13,449 bases of DNA from an uncultured Phascolarctobacterium sp. GTDB taxonomy: Bacteria > Bacillota > Negativicutes > Acidaminococcales > Acidaminococcaceae. The first letter of the stretch is position 1; each line of letters starts with the position of its first letter. Shown here piece by piece: positions 1 through 8,314 of this stretch. The translations under genes were made by a program, and so were the position numbers. The stretch is taken from contig URVO01000020.1 of the NCBI GenBank assembly GCA_900551335.1, positions 1-13,449 on the forward strand, read 5' to 3'. The notes beneath the pieces were generated by a model. It was not told the origin of the DNA. It searched no databases and saw nothing but the letters and a program-made list of their open reading frames with translations.

Positions 1-1
1 A

Positions 2-991
2 GTAAAGGTTGTTTTGGCTAATGAATTGATGCAATATGCAGCTGAAACTTATAAAATGAACCATCCTGATAGTATAATAATCAATAATGATATAAATAAG
101 GTATTGCATGATTTGTATAATGTGAAAAATATTGATATTGTTTTTGGAGGACCTCCATGTCAAGGTTTTTCTGTTGCAGGAAAGATGAATCCAGATGATG
201 AAAGAAGTAGATTAATATTTACTTTTTTAGATGTTGTAAAACATCTAAAACCTAAAGCGTTTGTTATGGAGAACGTAAAGGCTTTAGCTAAATTAGATAG
301 ATGGAAGGATGTGAGAAGTAGGTATTTAAATAATGCATTGGAAGCTGGTTATACTTGTGTTCCTTTTGTATTAAATGCTGCTGATTATGGAGTGTCTCAA
401 AAAAGAGAAAGAGTATTTTTTATAGGTATAAAAAATACTCTGTTTTTTGAAAATGAATTATGGGAACTGATTTATCAAAAAAAGGAGAAGCCGAAAACGG
501 TAAAGGAATTGTTACGAGTTTTAGGTCGAGCTGGGTCAGTTGAACATCCTGCTACATGCACAGCAAAAATTACATTTGCAACTAACCCTATAATGAGGAA
601 ATCTCCATATGCTGGAATGTATTTTAATGGTCAGGGTAGACCAATTAATTTAGATGGATATGCAAATACATTACCCGCTTCTATGGGTGGGAATAAAACT
701 CCTTTTTTAGATGAAGATTACTTATATGATGTATCTGAAGAAGATTGGGTTGTAGGATATCATAAGGCATTAATGAATAATAGTGTAGTTCCTAAGTTTA
801 AAGAAGCTCCGCGTAGATTAAGAAGAATTACGTTAAAAGAGGCTGCTAAAATACAAACATTTCCAGATGAATATATTTTTTGCGGTAACAAAGCTAGTAT
901 ATATACACAGATTGGTAATGCGGTTCCATGTAAGTTGGCATATGTAGTAGCTAATGCTTTAGTTCAATACTTAGATAAACATGAAGTTTAA
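2..991 (+). CDS. DNA (cytosine-5) methyltransferase, type II R-M, 5' end outside the window
   Basis: This enzyme would transfer a methyl group from SAM to C5 of a target cytosine, protecting host DNA from the neighbouring nuclease. The frame is open from base 2, and the first residues (VKVVLANEL) match the stretch just after SAM-binding motif I of this family. The true start and motif I (FxGxGG) therefore lie upstream, and the TTG at 14 is not the start. Visible motifs in order are GPPCQGFS (motif IV, catalytic Cys codon 158-160), MENV (VI), QKRERV (VIII), RRITLKEAAKIQTFP (IX) and QIGNAVP (X). The variable region between VIII and IX, which sets target specificity, has about 120 residues. All visible catalytic parts are intact. 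The gene is very AT-rich compared with uvrA onward, and its stop overlaps the stop of the opposing endonuclease gene. The target site cannot be read from the sequence. Confidence 0.95.
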   Translation, partial: VKVVLANELMQYAAETYKMNHPDSIIINNDINKVLHDLYNVKNIDIVFGGPPCQGFSVAGKMNPDDERSRLIFTFLDVVKHLKPKAFVMENVKALAKLDRWKDVRSRYLNNALEAGYTCVPFVLNAADYGVSQKRERVFFIGIKNTLFFENELWELIYQKKEKPKTVKELLRVLGRAGSVEHPATCTAKITFATNPIMRKSPYAGMYFNGQGRPINLDGYANTLPASMGGNKTPFLDEDYLYDVSEEDWVVGYHKALMNNSVVPKFKEAPRRLRRITLKEAAKIQTFPDEYIFCGNKASIYTQIGNAVPCKLAYVVANALVQYLDKHEV

Positions 992-2070
992 CGAGATAAA
1001 TCCAAATACAATCTTGCCATTTCATCAATATATTTTATCGTTTGGGCTTTAAATTTCGTGTTATGAGCCGTATACATAATGAATTTTATAAATTCATAAA
1101 TGTCTATGCTATCTATAGAGCTGATAACAATTCTAAAAAACATATTATAGGGAACGATGTCTAACATAAAATGTTTTGCATCATATTCGCTTATTAAAAG
1201 TTTAGCAAAATCTCCTTTTGCAACCCCTCTAGGACCTTCTATAAACAGCATTTTTGTTCCTCCGGCATGGATAACTTTGTCGGCAGCAAATCTGACGTCG
1301 GTTTCAGTATACAATTTATCTTTTAATTCATTAGCACATAATAGTTTATTGTCTTTGTATATATCTAAATCACTGATTTCTCGACCAGATTTTCCTGCTT
1401 GGTTTACGGGATGTACTTCTACTATTGTATTGCTATTCAAATATCTAAGATGGTAAATACCAGCGACCATTAATGTAAGGGTTTCACCTTCAAAACTTTG
1501 CTCTAAAACTTTTTCTATGAAGTTTATAATTTTAGAAGGGATAGCATTTTCTGGTGGAATATAAAAAGTTTGTTCTTTGATATTTGTATCTATTTGATAC
1601 AATAGTTTTTGTAAAAAATATACAAGACATTCATATGCAACTGATGAGCTTTTTATAAGTGGCAAATTATCACATAGTGAGAATAAAATTTCTTGATCTT
1701 TTCCTCGTCTTACAGCGTTGGATTTATTGAGTTCAGTAAATCTTGCTGGTTTGTTTAAAAATGGTTCATTAGAACCCCCTAAAACTTTTCTTAAAGTAGT
1801 CATTTCAAATGGTACAATAACCTTGTGGCATAAGCTTCTAGCGTCATATGCACCAGTTAGCGTTGATTTTTTCTGTAAACATAGTGGGTTTATATTAGAA
1901 TCTGTTGATTTTGCTAAAAGAGCAGTGAATAAAACATACTTATATGTCAGATGATTATTATCTAACACAAAGTCGATAAAGGTTTTGTGTTGACAGTAAC
2001 TTTCTTCTGAATTACAAGCTTTTTTATAAGCTGAATAGAGAATTGTATTAGCTTGCTTTTTGAAATCCAT
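988..2070 (-). CDS. Type II restriction endonuclease, probably SacI-like family
   Basis: The likely role is sequence-specific cleavage of unmethylated foreign DNA. The 360-residue protein has a typical PD-(D/E)XK core: SDLDIY (Asp 234/236), then about 12 residues later NELKDK (Glu248, Lys250). An N-terminal helical part carries YDARSLCHKVIVP (about 75-87), which I associate with the SacI family (recognition GAGCTC); that link is from memory and less certain than the nuclease call. Start choice: a GTG at 2079 overlaps the GGAG ribosome site (2079-2082), so I prefer the ATG at 2070, 8 nt downstream. Tail-to-tail placement with a C5 methyltransferase and shared low G+C support a cognate pair. 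A TTGACA-like promoter lies upstream. If the GAGCTC guess is right, I find one such site in this window, at 6442-6447. Confidence 0.8.
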   Translation of the reverse strand: MDFKKQANTILYSAYKKACNSEESYCQHKTFIDFVLDNNHLTYKYVLFTALLAKSTDSNINPLCLQKKSTLTGAYDARSLCHKVIVPFEMTTLRKVLGGSNEPFLNKPARFTELNKSNAVRRGKDQEILFSLCDNLPLIKSSSVAYECLVYFLQKLLYQIDTNIKEQTFYIPPENAIPSKIINFIEKVLEQSFEGETLTLMVAGIYHLRYLNSNTIVEVHPVNQAGKSGREISDLDIYKDNKLLCANELKDKLYTETDVRFAADKVIHAGGTKMLFIEGPRGVAKGDFAKLLISEYDAKHFMLDIVPYNMFFRIVISSIDSIDIYEFIKFIMYTAHNTKFKAQTIKYIDEMARLYLDLSR

Positions 2071-2100
2071 AAAATTCACTCCTAAATAATTGATACTACT

Positions 2101-2129
2101 ATCATTGCAGAAAATAAAACAGTTGTCAA
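2101..2129 (-). promoter_or_regulatory. Putative promoter of the restriction endonuclease gene
   Basis: On the minus strand TTGACA (2129-2124) is followed after 17 nt by AATGAT (2106-2101), a 4/6 match to TATAAT. The leader to the ATG at 2070 would be about 25 nt and carries GGAG. It gives the nuclease gene its own promoter, separate from the methyltransferase. The 98-nt gap to uvrA must also serve uvrA, but I see no equally good plus-strand promoter in it; TTGATA at 2090-2095 with AATAAA at 2113-2118 is only a weak possibility. Confidence 0.5.
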
Positions 2130-2168
2130 ATATTTTAGTAAAAAATTCTTTGTTTGGAGATATACAAG

Positions 2169-5015
2169 ATGGAAAAACTTATTGTCAAGGGTGCGCGTCA
2201 GCACAACTTGAAGAATATCACGGTAGAGATACCGCGTAATAAAATGGTGGTCATCACCGGCCTTTCGGGCAGTGGCAAGAGCAGCCTGGCCTTCGACACG
2301 ATTTACGCTGAAGGCCAGCGCCGTTATGTGGAGTCGCTGTCTGCCTATGCACGCCAGTTTTTGGGGCAGATGGATAAGCCGGATGTGGATTATATCGAGG
2401 GCCTGAGTCCGGCGATTTCTATTGACCAAAAGACGACGAGCCGCAATCCGCGTTCGACCGTGGGCACGGTGACGGAGATTTATGATTACCTGCGTCTGCT
2501 GTTTGCGCGTGCAGGCGAGCCTCATTGTCCGCAGTGCGGCAAGCTTATCGAGCAGCAGAGCGTGCAGCAGATTGTTGACCGCGTGCTGGAGCTAGAGGCG
2601 GGGACTCGCTTCATGGTTATGGCTCCGCTGGTGCGCGGGCGCAAGGGCGAGCATATGCGCGTGCTCGACGATATGCGGCGTGCAGGCTATGTGCGCATGT
2701 ATATTGATGGCGAGGTGCGCACGCTGGATGAGGATATTCAGCTGGATAAGAGGCGCAAGCACAGCCTTTCGGTGGTTATTGACCGTCTGGCGGTGCGCGA
2801 GGGGATTCAGCAGCGCCTTACTGATTCGGTGGAGACGGCGCTGAAGCTGGCCGACGGCTTCGTGGAGGTGGCGACGCTGGGCGAGCAGTCTGAGCTGCTG
2901 CTGTTTAGCGAGCATTTTGCCTGCAATGACTGCGGCGTGAGCCTGCCGGCGATTGAGCCGCGGCTGTTCTCGTTCAACAATCCCTTCGGCGCCTGCCCGG
3001 ACTGCACCGGGCTGGGCATGAACATGGAGTTCGACAAGGCGCTGATTGTGCCGGACGGCGAGAAAACCTTTGCCGAGCGCTGCATCGCCTGCTTCAGCAA
3101 TAACCTTAATTCTTATTTTATGAAGCAGCTGGGCGCGGTGCTCACTGCCTATGGCTATGATTATAATACGAAATGGAACGACCTGCCTGCCGAGATGCAG
3201 GAGCTGCTATGGCAGGGCGCAGGCGAGCGCAAGTTCAAGTTTCTCTATGAGAATCTGCAGGGCGAGGTCAAGCAGCATGATACGACCTTCGACGGCATCC
3301 TGAACGTATTGAAGCGCCGCTACCGTGAGGCTTTCAGCGACGCTATGCGTCAGGATTTGGAGGAGTTCATGACGAGCACTCCCTGCCCGACCTGTCATGG
3401 CAGCCGCCTGAAGCCGGAGGCCTTGGCGATTTTGGTCGGCGGCAAGAATATCTGCGAGGTTACAGCGCTGACGGTGCGCGACTGCCTGCAATTTTTTGCA
3501 GAGCTGCAGCTGAGCCAGCGCCAGCAGATTATCGCCAAGCAGGTGCTGAAGGAGATTAAGGCACGCCTGCAGTTCCTCAACGACGTCGGCCTTGATTATC
3601 TGACGCTCGACCGCAGCGCAGGCACGCTTTCGGGCGGCGAGGCACAGCGTATCCGTCTGGCGACGCAGATTGGCAGCGGCCTGACGGGCGTGCTCTATAT
3701 CCTCGATGAGCCGAGTATCGGTCTGCATCAGCGCGATAACGGCAAGCTTTTGGAAACGCTCAAGCATCTGCGTGACCTTGGCAATACGCTGATTGTCGTG
3801 GAGCATGACGAGGAAACGATGTATGCAGCGGACGAGATTATTGATATCGGTCCGGGGGCAGGCGAGCATGGCGGCGAGGTCGTGGCGCAGGGCACAGCGG
3901 AGGAGATAAAGCTGGTCGAGAAGTCGGTGACGGGCACCTATCTCAGCGGACGCAGGTTCATTCCCGTGCCGAAGCAACGCCGCAGCTGTGACGGCCGCTA
4001 TCTGACGATTCACGGCGCCCGCGCCAACAATCTGAAAAATATTGACGTATCGCTTCCGCTCGGAGTGCTTACCGTCGTCACCGGCGTAAGCGGCAGCGGC
4101 AAGTCGACGCTGATTAACGATATCCTGTATAACGCGCTAGGCAGCAAGCTTAACGGTGCGCGCCTGCGTGCAGCGGAGCATGACAGCATCGAAGGTCTGG
4201 AGCTGGTGGACAAGGTTATCAACATCGACCAGTCCCCGATTGGCCGCACGCCGCGCTCGAATCCTGCGACGTATACAGGCGTATTTGACTTCATCCGTGA
4301 GCTGTTCAGCCAGACGAATGAGGCAAAGCTGCGCGGCTACAAGGCCGGACGCTTTAGCTTCAACGTGAAGGGCGGACGCTGCGAGGCCTGCAAGGGCGAC
4401 GGCATGAATAAAATCGAGATGAACTTTCTGCCCGACGTTTATGTTCCCTGCGAGGTGTGCCATGGCGCGCGCTATAACCGCGACACGCTGGAGGTGCATT
4501 ACAAGGGCCGGACGATTGCCGAGGTGCTGGATATGACGGTCAGCGAGGCGTGCGAGTTCTTCAAGAACCAGCCGCGTATTGCGCGTAAGCTGCAGGTGCT
4601 TGAGGACGTCGGCCTTGGCTATATCCATCTGGGGCAGGCAGCGACGACGCTTTCCGGCGGCGAGGCGCAGCGCGTCAAGCTGGCGACGGAGCTTTCCCGC
4701 CGCAGCACGGGACGCACGGTATATATCCTTGATGAGCCGACGACCGGTCTGCATATCGCCGATGTGCATAAGCTGCTTGATGTGCTGCAGCGCCTTGTGG
4801 AGGCAGGCGACAGTGTAATTGTTATTGAGCATAATCTTGATGTTATCAAGGTTGCAGATTATATTATTGACCTCGGACCGGAGGGCGGCGACAAGGGCGG
4901 CACGCTCTTGGCCAGCGGCACACCTGAAGAGGTGGCGAAGGTCAAGAAATCCTATACAGGCCAGTATATTAAATCTGAGCTGGCGAAGGCGAAGAAGAAC
5001 GGGTGGTATGTATGA
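2169..5015 (+). CDS. uvrA: UvrABC excinuclease subunit A
   Basis: UvrA is the damage-sensing ABC ATPase of nucleotide excision repair; as a dimer it scans DNA and loads UvrB. The 948-residue length is normal for the family. Walker A 1 is GLSGSGKSS (31-39); the first ABC signature TLSGGEAQR and Walker [11 protein letters not shown] follow in mid-protein. Walker A 2 is GVSGSGKST (639-647), with a second TLSGGEAQR and ILDEPTTGL near the C terminus. Zinc modules are C252/C255/C276/C279 and C738/C741/C761/C764. A TTG start at 2154 is possible, but GGAG at 2156-2159 lies 9 nt before the ATG at 2169, so I take the ATG. The start codon sits just inside the border where base composition changes from AT-rich to GC-rich. 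The stop overlaps the start of uvrC (ATGA), so the two are probably co-translated. Confidence 0.98.
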   Translation: MEKLIVKGARQHNLKNITVEIPRNKMVVITGLSGSGKSSLAFDTIYAEGQRRYVESLSAYARQFLGQMDKPDVDYIEGLSPAISIDQKTTSRNPRSTVGTVTEIYDYLRLLFARAGEPHCPQCGKLIEQQSVQQIVDRVLELEAGTRFMVMAPLVRGRKGEHMRVLDDMRRAGYVRMYIDGEVRTLDEDIQLDKRRKHSLSVVIDRLAVREGIQQRLTDSVETALKLADGFVEVATLGEQSELLLFSEHFACNDCGVSLPAIEPRLFSFNNPFGACPDCTGLGMNMEFDKALIVPDGEKTFAERCIACFSNNLNSYFMKQLGAVLTAYGYDYNTKWNDLPAEMQELLWQGAGERKFKFLYENLQGEVKQHDTTFDGILNVLKRRYREAFSDAMRQDLEEFMTSTPCPTCHGSRLKPEALAILVGGKNICEVTALTVRDCLQFFAELQLSQRQQIIAKQVLKEIKARLQFLNDVGLDYLTLDRSAGTLSGGEAQRIRLATQIGSGLTGVLYILDEPSIGLHQRDNGKLLETLKHLRDLGNTLIVVEHDEETMYAADEIIDIGPGAGEHGGEVVAQGTAEEIKLVEKSVTGTYLSGRRFIPVPKQRRSCDGRYLTIHGARANNLKNIDVSLPLGVLTVVTGVSGSGKSTLINDILYNALGSKLNGARLRAAEHDSIEGLELVDKVINIDQSPIGRTPRSNPATYTGVFDFIRELFSQTNEAKLRGYKAGRFSFNVKGGRCEACKGDGMNKIEMNFLPDVYVPCEVCHGARYNRDTLEVHYKGRTIAEVLDMTVSEACEFFKNQPRIARKLQVLEDVGLGYIHLGQAATTLSGGEAQRVKLATELSRRSTGRTVYILDEPTTGLHIADVHKLLDVLQRLVEAGDSVIVIEHNLDVIKVADYIIDLGPEGGDKGGTLLASGTPEEVAKVKKSYTGQYIKSELAKAKKNGWYV

Positions 5016-6859
5016 CGGAGTTAGCAGCAGGCTTTAGCGACGCGATTCGCAATGCGCTGGCTGTTCTGCCGGAAAAGCCCGGCGTTTATCTGATGCATGA
5101 TGCCACGGGCAAGGTCATCTATGTCGGCAAGGCCGTGGTGCTGAAGAACCGCGTGCGCAGCTACTTTCGCAATCTGGCGAGCCATACGCCGAAGGTTAAG
5201 GCGATGGTGGCGAAGATTGCCGAGATAGAAACGATTGTTACCTCTAGCGAGGTCGAAGCGCTGATTTTGGAGTGCAATCTGATTAAAAAATATCGTCCGC
5301 GCTATAACATCAGCCTTAAGGACGACAAAACCTATCCCTATCTTAAGGTGACGGTGAACGAGGAATTTCCGCGGCTGTTCGTGACGCGCCGCCAAAGCCG
5401 TGACGGGGCGAAGTATTACGGCCCTTATGCCGACGCCGGCGCGATGCATGCGACGGTGAAGCTTTTGCGCAGCATGTTTCCGCTGCGTACCTGCCGCAAG
5501 ATGAATCCCGACAGGCCGTGCCTCAACTACCATATCAAGCGCTGCCTTGCGCCCTGCGCCGGTTATGTGGGCCGCGCGGAGTATCAGCAGATGATCCGTT
5601 CGGTGTGCATGGTGCTGGACGGACGCACGACGGAGCTGGAGCGCGACCTGAAGCAGCGGATGCAGGAGGCGGCGGATAATTATGCCTTCGAGGAGGCGGC
5701 ACGCCTGCGCGACCAGCTGCAGGCAGTAATGCGTCTCAACGAATCGCAGAAGGCCGTGACGAACAACGGCGGCGATATGGACGTCTTTGGCTTTGCGCAG
5801 GATATGACAGGCGCGTGCGTGCAGATTTTCTTTGTGCGCAAGGGCAGGCTGATTGGCCGTGACAACTTCTTTTTGCAGAACGAGGGCGATGAGCCGGGCG
5901 AAATCATGACGGCGTTCGTGAAGCAGTATTATAATGAGGCAACCTTTATTCCCCGGGAAATTGTGCTGCCGTACCTGCCGGAGGCCGAGGAGCAGCAGCT
6001 CATCGAAATGTGGCTGGCAGAGCGTGCGGAGCGTAAGGTGGAGCTGCTGCAGCCGCAGCGCGGCGTGAAGCGTGAGCTGCTGAAGCTGGCGGCGGATAAT
6101 GCCGTGAAGCTGCTCGACGAGCGTTTGCGCAAGGGCAGCCTGTCGCTGAAGAATGACGAGCAGGCAGCAGAGGAGCTGCAAATGGCGCTGGGCATGACGC
6201 AGCCGCTGGAGCGCATGGATTGCTTCGATATCAGCCATACGCAGGGCAGCGAGACGGTTGCTTCGATGGTTGTCTTTCGTAACGGCAGCATCAGCAAGAA
6301 GGATTACCGCAAGTACAAGATTGTTTCGGCCGAGGGCAAGCCGGACGATTTCAAGTCGATGCAGGAGGTTGTCTACCGCCGCTACAAGGATTACGAGGAT
6401 TTGCCGAGTCTCGTCGTTATCGACGGCGGCAAGGGACAGCTGAGCTCGGCGCTGGAGGTGCTGCACGGCCTGGGACTGGACGATTTGCACGTCGTTGGTC
6501 TGGCGAAGCGCGAGGAGGAAATCTTCAAGCCGCACCAGAGCGAGAGCATTCTGCTCGACCGCGACAGTGCAGCGCTGCATCTTATCCAGCGTATCCGCGA
6601 CGAGGCGCATCGCTTTGCCATCACCTACCACCGCAAGCTGCGCGGCAAGCGTAATCTTGTTTCCGTGCTCGACCACGTGGAGGGCATCGGCCCGAAACGC
6701 AGGCAGGAGCTGTGGAAGGCGTTCAAGACGCTGGACGCTATGCGTGCGGCCAGCGTGGAGGAGCTGGCGCAGGTGGAGAGCATGAACCATGCGGCTGCGC
6801 AGACGCTGTATGACTTCTTCCGTCTTGATTTGCCGGAGAAGCAGGCGGCGCTGCAATAG
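5012..6859 (+). CDS. uvrC: UvrABC excinuclease subunit C
   Basis: UvrC makes the 3' and then the 5' incision around a lesion marked by UvrB. The 615-residue protein has a GIY-YIG nuclease domain (about 16-95; [19 protein letters not shown]), a four-cysteine set C161/C170/C178/C182 fitting the Fe-S cluster site known in UvrC, a UVR UvrB-contact motif near 200-235, an RNase H-like 5'-incision domain with D406, D471 and H540, and a C-terminal helix-hairpin-helix pair ([10 protein letters not shown] onward). All catalytic elements appear intact. The ATG at 5012 overlaps the uvrA stop by 4 bases. The frame is also open from a GTG at 5003, but the overlap ATG gives the usual N terminus. UvrB, the required partner, is not encoded in this window. 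Confidence 0.98.
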   Translation: MTELAAGFSDAIRNALAVLPEKPGVYLMHDATGKVIYVGKAVVLKNRVRSYFRNLASHTPKVKAMVAKIAEIETIVTSSEVEALILECNLIKKYRPRYNISLKDDKTYPYLKVTVNEEFPRLFVTRRQSRDGAKYYGPYADAGAMHATVKLLRSMFPLRTCRKMNPDRPCLNYHIKRCLAPCAGYVGRAEYQQMIRSVCMVLDGRTTELERDLKQRMQEAADNYAFEEAARLRDQLQAVMRLNESQKAVTNNGGDMDVFGFAQDMTGACVQIFFVRKGRLIGRDNFFLQNEGDEPGEIMTAFVKQYYNEATFIPREIVLPYLPEAEEQQLIEMWLAERAERKVELLQPQRGVKRELLKLAADNAVKLLDERLRKGSLSLKNDEQAAEELQMALGMTQPLERMDCFDISHTQGSETVASMVVFRNGSISKKDYRKYKIVSAEGKPDDFKSMQEVVYRRYKDYEDLPSLVVIDGGKGQLSSALEVLHGLGLDDLHVVGLAKREEEIFKPHQSESILLDRDSAALHLIQRIRDEAHRFAITYHRKLRGKRNLVSVLDHVEGIGPKRRQELWKAFKTLDAMRAASVEELAQVESMNHAAAQTLYDFFRLDLPEKQAALQ

Positions 6860-6873
6860 CGGACGCTGAAAGT

Positions 6874-6910
6874 TCACAGCAAGTTTAAAGTTTTCGGCGG
6901 ACTTCTGTGA
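6874..6910. repeat. Inverted repeat in the uvrC-rubredoxin gap, touching the -10 box
   Basis: TCACAGcAAGT (6874-6884) pairs with ACTTCTGTGA (6901-6910): ten base pairs with one bulged base around a 16-nt loop. The right arm ends directly at the TATAAT of the rubredoxin promoter. It could be an operator, or an RNA hairpin at the 3' end of the uvrAC message, although no U-run follows. Confidence 0.45.
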
Positions 6911-6916
6911 TATAAT
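6908..6916 (+). promoter_or_regulatory. Extended -10 promoter of the rubredoxin gene
   Basis: TGATATAAT is a perfect extended -10 element (TGn plus TATAAT at 6911-6916). No good -35 box stands at 17 nt, which is common for extended -10 promoters. The leader to the ATG would be about 40 nt. Confidence 0.7.
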
Positions 6917-6962
6917 GAGCTTAGGTTAAATAAAAAATCATTATTGATTGGAGGTCTTCGTA

Positions 6963-7124
6963 ATGGCAAAATGGGTATGCAATATTTGTGGCTATGTTTA
7001 TGATCCTGAGGTTGGCGATCCGGATAACGGTGTAGCAGCAGGCACTGCCTGGGAGGATGTTCCGGCAGATTGGGTTTGCCCTCTGTGCGGCGTTGGCAAG
7101 GACGATTTCAGCGAAGAAGCATAA
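6963..7124 (+). CDS. Rubredoxin
   Basis: This is a 53-residue cytoplasmic one-iron electron carrier; in anaerobes such proteins pass electrons to rubrerythrin, oxygen reductases or superoxide reductase. The four iron ligands are in CNICGY (Cys6, Cys9) and CPLCGV (Cys39, Cys42), with the typical [12 protein letters not shown] and [11 protein letters not shown] segments between. The family's usual size is 52-54 residues, so it is complete. GGAGG at 6950-6954 stands 8 nt before the ATG. It has its own extended -10 promoter and a strong terminator and so is a single-gene unit; nothing next to it reveals a dedicated partner. Codons favour GCA, GCT and GAA more than the neighbouring repair genes, suggesting high expression (inference). 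Confidence 0.97.
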   Translation: MAKWVCNICGYVYDPEVGDPDNGVAAGTAWEDVPADWVCPLCGVGKDDFSEEA

Positions 7125-7148
7125 AATTTATAAAAAGCTTTTTAGTTA

Positions 7149-7190
7149 AAAAATAACCGCAAGTTTCTGGGGCTGGCGGTTATTTTTGTT
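7149..7190 (+). terminator. Rho-independent terminator after rubredoxin
   Basis: AAAAATAACCGC (7149-7160) and GCGGTTATTTTT (7176-7187) form a 12-bp stem with a 15-nt loop, followed by further T-rich sequence. The A-run on the left arm means it could also work in the reverse direction. Confidence 0.85.
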
Positions 7191-7220
7191 TGTGTGATAG
7201 AGGATTGTTGGGGAGAAGTA

Positions 7221-7252
7221 GCAGTAAGGCAGCGAGTTGGCGGTTTTACTGC
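7221..7252. repeat. Short inverted repeat upstream of the Sel1-like gene promoter
   Basis: GCAGTAA (7221-7227) and TTACTGC (7246-7252) are perfect inverted copies 18 nt apart, ending 8 nt before the -35 box. The placement would suit a regulator binding site, but seven-base arms could arise by chance. Confidence 0.3.
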
Positions 7253-7260
7253 AAAAATAG

Positions 7261-7289
7261 TTGATAATTGTTTGCAATCGTGTTATTAT
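7261..7289 (+). promoter_or_regulatory. Promoter of the Sel1-like repeat gene
   Basis: TTGATA (7261-7266), 17 nt, then TATTAT (7284-7289), preceded by TGT so that the -10 is extended. Transcription would start near 7296 with a leader of about 64 nt. GAGAGG at 7346-7351 is the ribosome site, 8 nt before the ATG. This is close to consensus, which suits strong expression. Confidence 0.75.
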
Positions 7290-7359
7290 GTTGTTAGTTC
7301 CTGTGCGTGGACTTAAATTGACGATTCTTGTAAAAGATGAGAAAAGAGAGGTTTTTTAA

Positions 7360-8166
7360 ATGACTACTGTAGTGGAAAAATACTTGCAAATTGCTAACCT
7401 GGCAAAGGACCCGGCTAATACCGAGGTTGTTATCGACGGCATCCTGACCTTCTTTGGTCTGGACTACATCGACCTGAACATGGGCATTGAAAGATTGTAC
7501 ACTATGAAGAAGATTGATTATAAATTCAGAAGCGTAATGTACAAGGCTGAAGACCTGGGCGCTATCATGGCTTGGTTCAAGGAAGCTGCCGGCGTAACTG
7601 ACGAAGAAATCGCTGCTGCTGAAGCAAAAAATAAAGAATATATCGAAGGCTGCCTGATGCTGGCTAAACAATATCTTGGCATGGGCCATGCAATCAGCGG
7701 CAAAACCTATCTGGAGCTGGCTGCTGCTAAAGGCTCCGCGGAAGCTAAGGCTCAGCTGAAGGATATGGAATATGCAGAGGATATGTATATGCTGGGCGAG
7801 CAATATCTGGGCATGGGCCACTGCATCTGCTCCAAAACCTATTTCGAGCTGGCTGCTGCCAAAGGCTGCCCGAAGGCTGCACAAAAGCTGAAGGATATGG
7901 AATACGCAAAGGATATGTATATGCTGGGCGAGCAATACCTGGCAATGGGCCATGCAATCAGCGGCAAAACCTACATGGAGCTGGCTGCTGCTAAAGGCTG
8001 CCCGAAGGCTGCACAAAAGCTGAAGGATATGGAATACGCAAAGGATATGTATATGCTGGGCGAGCAATACCTGGCAATGGGCCACAAAATCTGCTCCAAG
8101 ACCTACTTTGAGCTGGCTGCTGCCAAAGGCTGCCCGAAGGCTGCTGCAAAATTAGCTGAATACTAA
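7360..8166 (+). CDS. Sel1-like tandem-repeat protein, function unknown
   Basis: I do not recognise a named family for the whole protein. Residues 1-97 form an N-terminal part of mixed, mostly helical character with no known motif. From residue 98 there are four repeats of 44 residues (the last shortened to 39) with the pattern LGEQYLxMGH...KTYxELAAAKGCPKAAxKL. That pattern fits Sel1-like repeats (LGxxYxxG ... AAxxGxxxA), helix-turn-helix pairs that bind other proteins. No signal peptide or membrane segment is seen, so it is likely cytoplasmic. Repeats 2 and 4 carry an ICSKTYF variant, and 1 and 3 an AISGKTY variant. Codon choice (many GCT, AAA, CTG, GAA) differs from the repair genes and, with its strong promoter and own terminator, suggests an abundant protein. 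A scaffold role is possible but unproven. Confidence 0.85.
   Translation: MTTVVEKYLQIANLAKDPANTEVVIDGILTFFGLDYIDLNMGIERLYTMKKIDYKFRSVMYKAEDLGAIMAWFKEAAGVTDEEIAAAEAKNKEYIEGCLMLAKQYLGMGHAISGKTYLELAAAKGSAEAKAQLKDMEYAEDMYMLGEQYLGMGHCICSKTYFELAAAKGCPKAAQKLKDMEYAKDMYMLGEQYLAMGHAISGKTYMELAAAKGCPKAAQKLKDMEYAKDMYMLGEQYLAMGHKICSKTYFELAAAKGCPKAAAKLAEY
7651..8163 (+). repeat. Four in-frame 132-bp tandem repeats
   Basis: Units start at 7651, 7783, 7915 and 8047, exactly 132 bp apart; the last is cut to 117 bp by the stop codon. A 92-bp stretch is identical at 7861-7952 and 7993-8084. Units 1 and 3 share one central variant and units 2 and 4 another, so the array looks like a duplicated pair followed by partial homogenisation. 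Confidence 0.95.
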
Positions 8167-8189
8167 GAGCCGGTCTGACTAAAAAAATT

Positions 8190-8237
8190 AGCCGAAAGCA
8201 AGGACGCTGGATATGCGCCTGAGCTTTCGGCTTTTTG
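8190..8237 (+). terminator. Terminator after the Sel1-like gene
   Basis: AGCCGAAAGC (8190-8199) pairs perfectly with GCTTTCGGCT (8223-8232), and a T-run to 8236 follows. An A-run precedes the stem, so it may also work on the opposite strand. Confidence 0.85.
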
Positions 8238-8269
8238 TTATGTTATGCTGTTTGCTTGCGTAAGGGCGT

Positions 8270-8304
8270 AAAAAAGCCGCCTGCATGACTGTGCAGACGG
8301 TTTT
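8270..8304 (-). terminator. Terminator of the 66-aa membrane protein gene
   Basis: CCGcCTGCA (8277-8285) and TGCAGaCGG (8292-8300) form a stem with one mismatch. Read on the minus strand it is followed by C and six T's (8275-8270). It lies 10-45 bp past the minus-strand stop. Four T's on the plus side make some bidirectional action possible. Confidence 0.7.
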
Positions 8305-8314
8305 GCCTTGCTTA

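Noticed and set aside
14..16. TTG at 14 as start of the methyltransferase
   Set aside because: The frame stays open to the window edge and the preceding residues fit the family after motif I, so the gene is cut by the window.
2071..2079. GTG at 2079 as start of the endonuclease
   Set aside because: It overlaps the GGAG ribosome site that is well spaced for the ATG at 2070.
2082..2525. Minus-strand frame across the uvrA 5' end
   Set aside because: It is antisense to conserved uvrA codons and its translation has no recognisable content.
5021..6877. A 618-codon open frame on the minus strand opposite uvrC, and other long minus-strand frames opposite uvrA and sbcC
   Set aside because: They mirror GC-rich genes with strong codon bias, show Leu/Arg/Gln/His-rich low-complexity translations, lack ribosome sites and match no family.
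7651..8163. Tandem repeats as a CRISPR array or assembly artefact
   Set aside because: The repeats are in frame, 132 bp long without spacers, and differ by mostly synonymous or conservative changes, so they are coding repeats.
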